A stretch of DNA of 64,000 nucleotides from Streptococcus sp. S5 (GTDB lineage: Bacteria; Bacillota; Bacilli; Lactobacillales; Streptococcaceae): positions 1,116,001-1,180,000 of the forward strand of contig NZ_CP139419.1 of NCBI RefSeq assembly GCF_034134805.1. Reading direction: 5' to 3'. The position numbers and the translations under genes are program-made. This document shows positions 63,503 to 64,000 of this stretch, in pieces. Under the pieces are notes generated by a model that saw nothing but the letters and a program-made list of their open reading frames with translations, did not search any database and was not told the DNA's origin. Each line of letters opens with the position of its first letter. Position 1 is the stretch's first letter.

Positions 63503-64000
63503 ATGTCAGAGTTAGAAAAAACAGAGTTAGAAAAAACGGATTCAGAAAAATCAGAACTAGAAAAATTTAAAGAACGTCATGGTCTTGAAAAGTTAGATGG
63601 TGTGATGATCCATGATAAACCGACCATTAAAACAGGCGAAAAAGCTGGATGCATCGGCGCTCTCTTACTTTTAATTGGATTTGGTACAGGAATTATTTTA
63701 TTGCTAGTTCATTTCATATTTGATTTCGATTCCAAGCTACTCAATCTTCTTTGGGAAACGGTAGCAGCTTTAGGATTTATTTTTAGTTTAGCAGGAGCTT
63801 TTCAAATTGGTCCCCTTACGATTCACCGCTACTCAAGAGAAGCCGACAAGGATAAACATTTTGAAATTGATAGAGCCTACAATCTCTATAATGTTCTCTA
63901 TAAACCGACTAAAACAGTCCTTCTCCAATATGATAGTGACGAAGATCAGCTGATTGCTGTCAATGCTGGTGGTGAACTATTAGTGGAACTCATTAGAAAA
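63503..64000 (+). CDS. Uncharacterised membrane protein, 3' end outside window
   Basis: The frame starts at an ATG after GAGGAAT and stays open to the last base (166 codons seen). The N-terminal 25 residues are a degenerate repeat of about five residues (SELEK, TELEK, TDSEK, SELEK). A cytoplasmic segment and two transmembrane helices follow (about residues 51-73 and 84-104, GCIGALLLLIGFGTGIILLLV and LWETVAALGFIFSLAGAF), then a soluble domain with RYSREADKDKHFEIDRAYNLYNVLYKPTKT. The family is not recognised. Confidence 0.72.
   Translation, partial: MSELEKTELEKTDSEKSELEKFKERHGLEKLDGVMIHDKPTIKTGEKAGCIGALLLLIGFGTGIILLLVHFIFDFDSKLLNLLWETVAALGFIFSLAGAFQIGPLTIHRYSREADKDKHFEIDRAYNLYNVLYKPTKTVLLQYDSDEDQLIAVNAGGELLVELIRK

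Overview
The window is 64 kb of a low-to-mid GC Firmicute chromosome that reads throughout as an oral Streptococcus of the mitis/sanguinis type. The evidence is a PyrR-attenuated pyr operon, the rpsP-khpA and rimM-trmD translation loci, folA-clpX-ysxC order, a YSIRK-type LPXTG adhesin of the CshA fibril class, a SEC10/PgrA-like surface protein and many streptococcal-style intergenic hairpin repeats. The exact species is not resolved; an S. parasanguinis/S. australis-like organism is only a guess. No rRNA, tRNA, prophage, IS element or CRISPR array was seen. Most of the window is ordinary core genome, with accessory material inserted between core blocks.

Layout. 1-1.8 kb: end of a HAD phosphatase, a PhnA/YjdM zinc-ribbon protein and a Pr6Pr-like membrane protein. 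1.8-6.5 kb: pyr locus with promoter, PyrR attenuator, pyrR, pyrB and then two carA/carB-derived genes. Both keep an open frame, but the CarA-like protein has lost its catalytic Cys and His, and the CarB-like protein is about half length with key ATP-grasp residues replaced. 6.5-6.7 kb: a compact element with terminal inverted repeats and three internal hairpins. 6.7-9.5 kb (minus strand): an S24-type regulator, a Cof-type HAD phosphatase and pepT in one tightly packed unit. 9.7-17.6 kb: a GNAT protein, lepA, a lipoprotein, a YkgJ Fe-S protein, a YjjG-type nucleotidase, rpsP-khpA, a MazG-like protein, an AT-rich alpha/beta hydrolase insertion, and rimM-trmD.

17.7-26 kb is more accessory: a coiled-coil/CAP surface protein without a recognisable LPXTG, then the fructose operon fruR-fruK-fruA, in which fruA is broken by a 5-bp tandem duplication, then two uncharacterised exported proteins. 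25.7-33.3 kb holds DUF1149, DegV, dapB, cca, an ABC-F ATPase, a DUF308-like membrane protein, glcK with a cre-like site, and thyA. 33.5-42.8 kb is a single 3103-codon CshA-type adhesin gene with about 19 repeats arranged in higher-order blocks. 42.9-48.5 kb: folA, a 56-residue membrane ORF, clpX, ysxC, a secreted glucosaminidase, a formate/nitrite-type channel, and the L10 leader with rplJ-rplL. 48.7-50.3 kb: three tandem paralogous lipoprotein genes, each with its own promoter. 50.4-54.1 kb: a heterodimeric ABC exporter with a hairpin leader. 54.2-56.3 kb: a secreted beta-helix glycanase-like protein. 56.4-64 kb: GNAT, cardiolipin synthase, AlkD-like protein, a candidate standalone ncRNA, DUF3137/LemA, asd, dapA and the start of a membrane protein.

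The strongest leads for unusual biology are: (i) the co-degenerated but uninterrupted carA/carB-like pair inside an otherwise intact pyr locus; (ii) a dispersed two-hairpin repeat, three full copies here, with fixed ends and variable stems that stay paired; (iii) the cloverleaf-like element between the carB-like gene and pepT; (iv) a roughly 150-nt promoter-to-terminator ncRNA candidate; (v) the higher-order repeat architecture of the giant adhesin.
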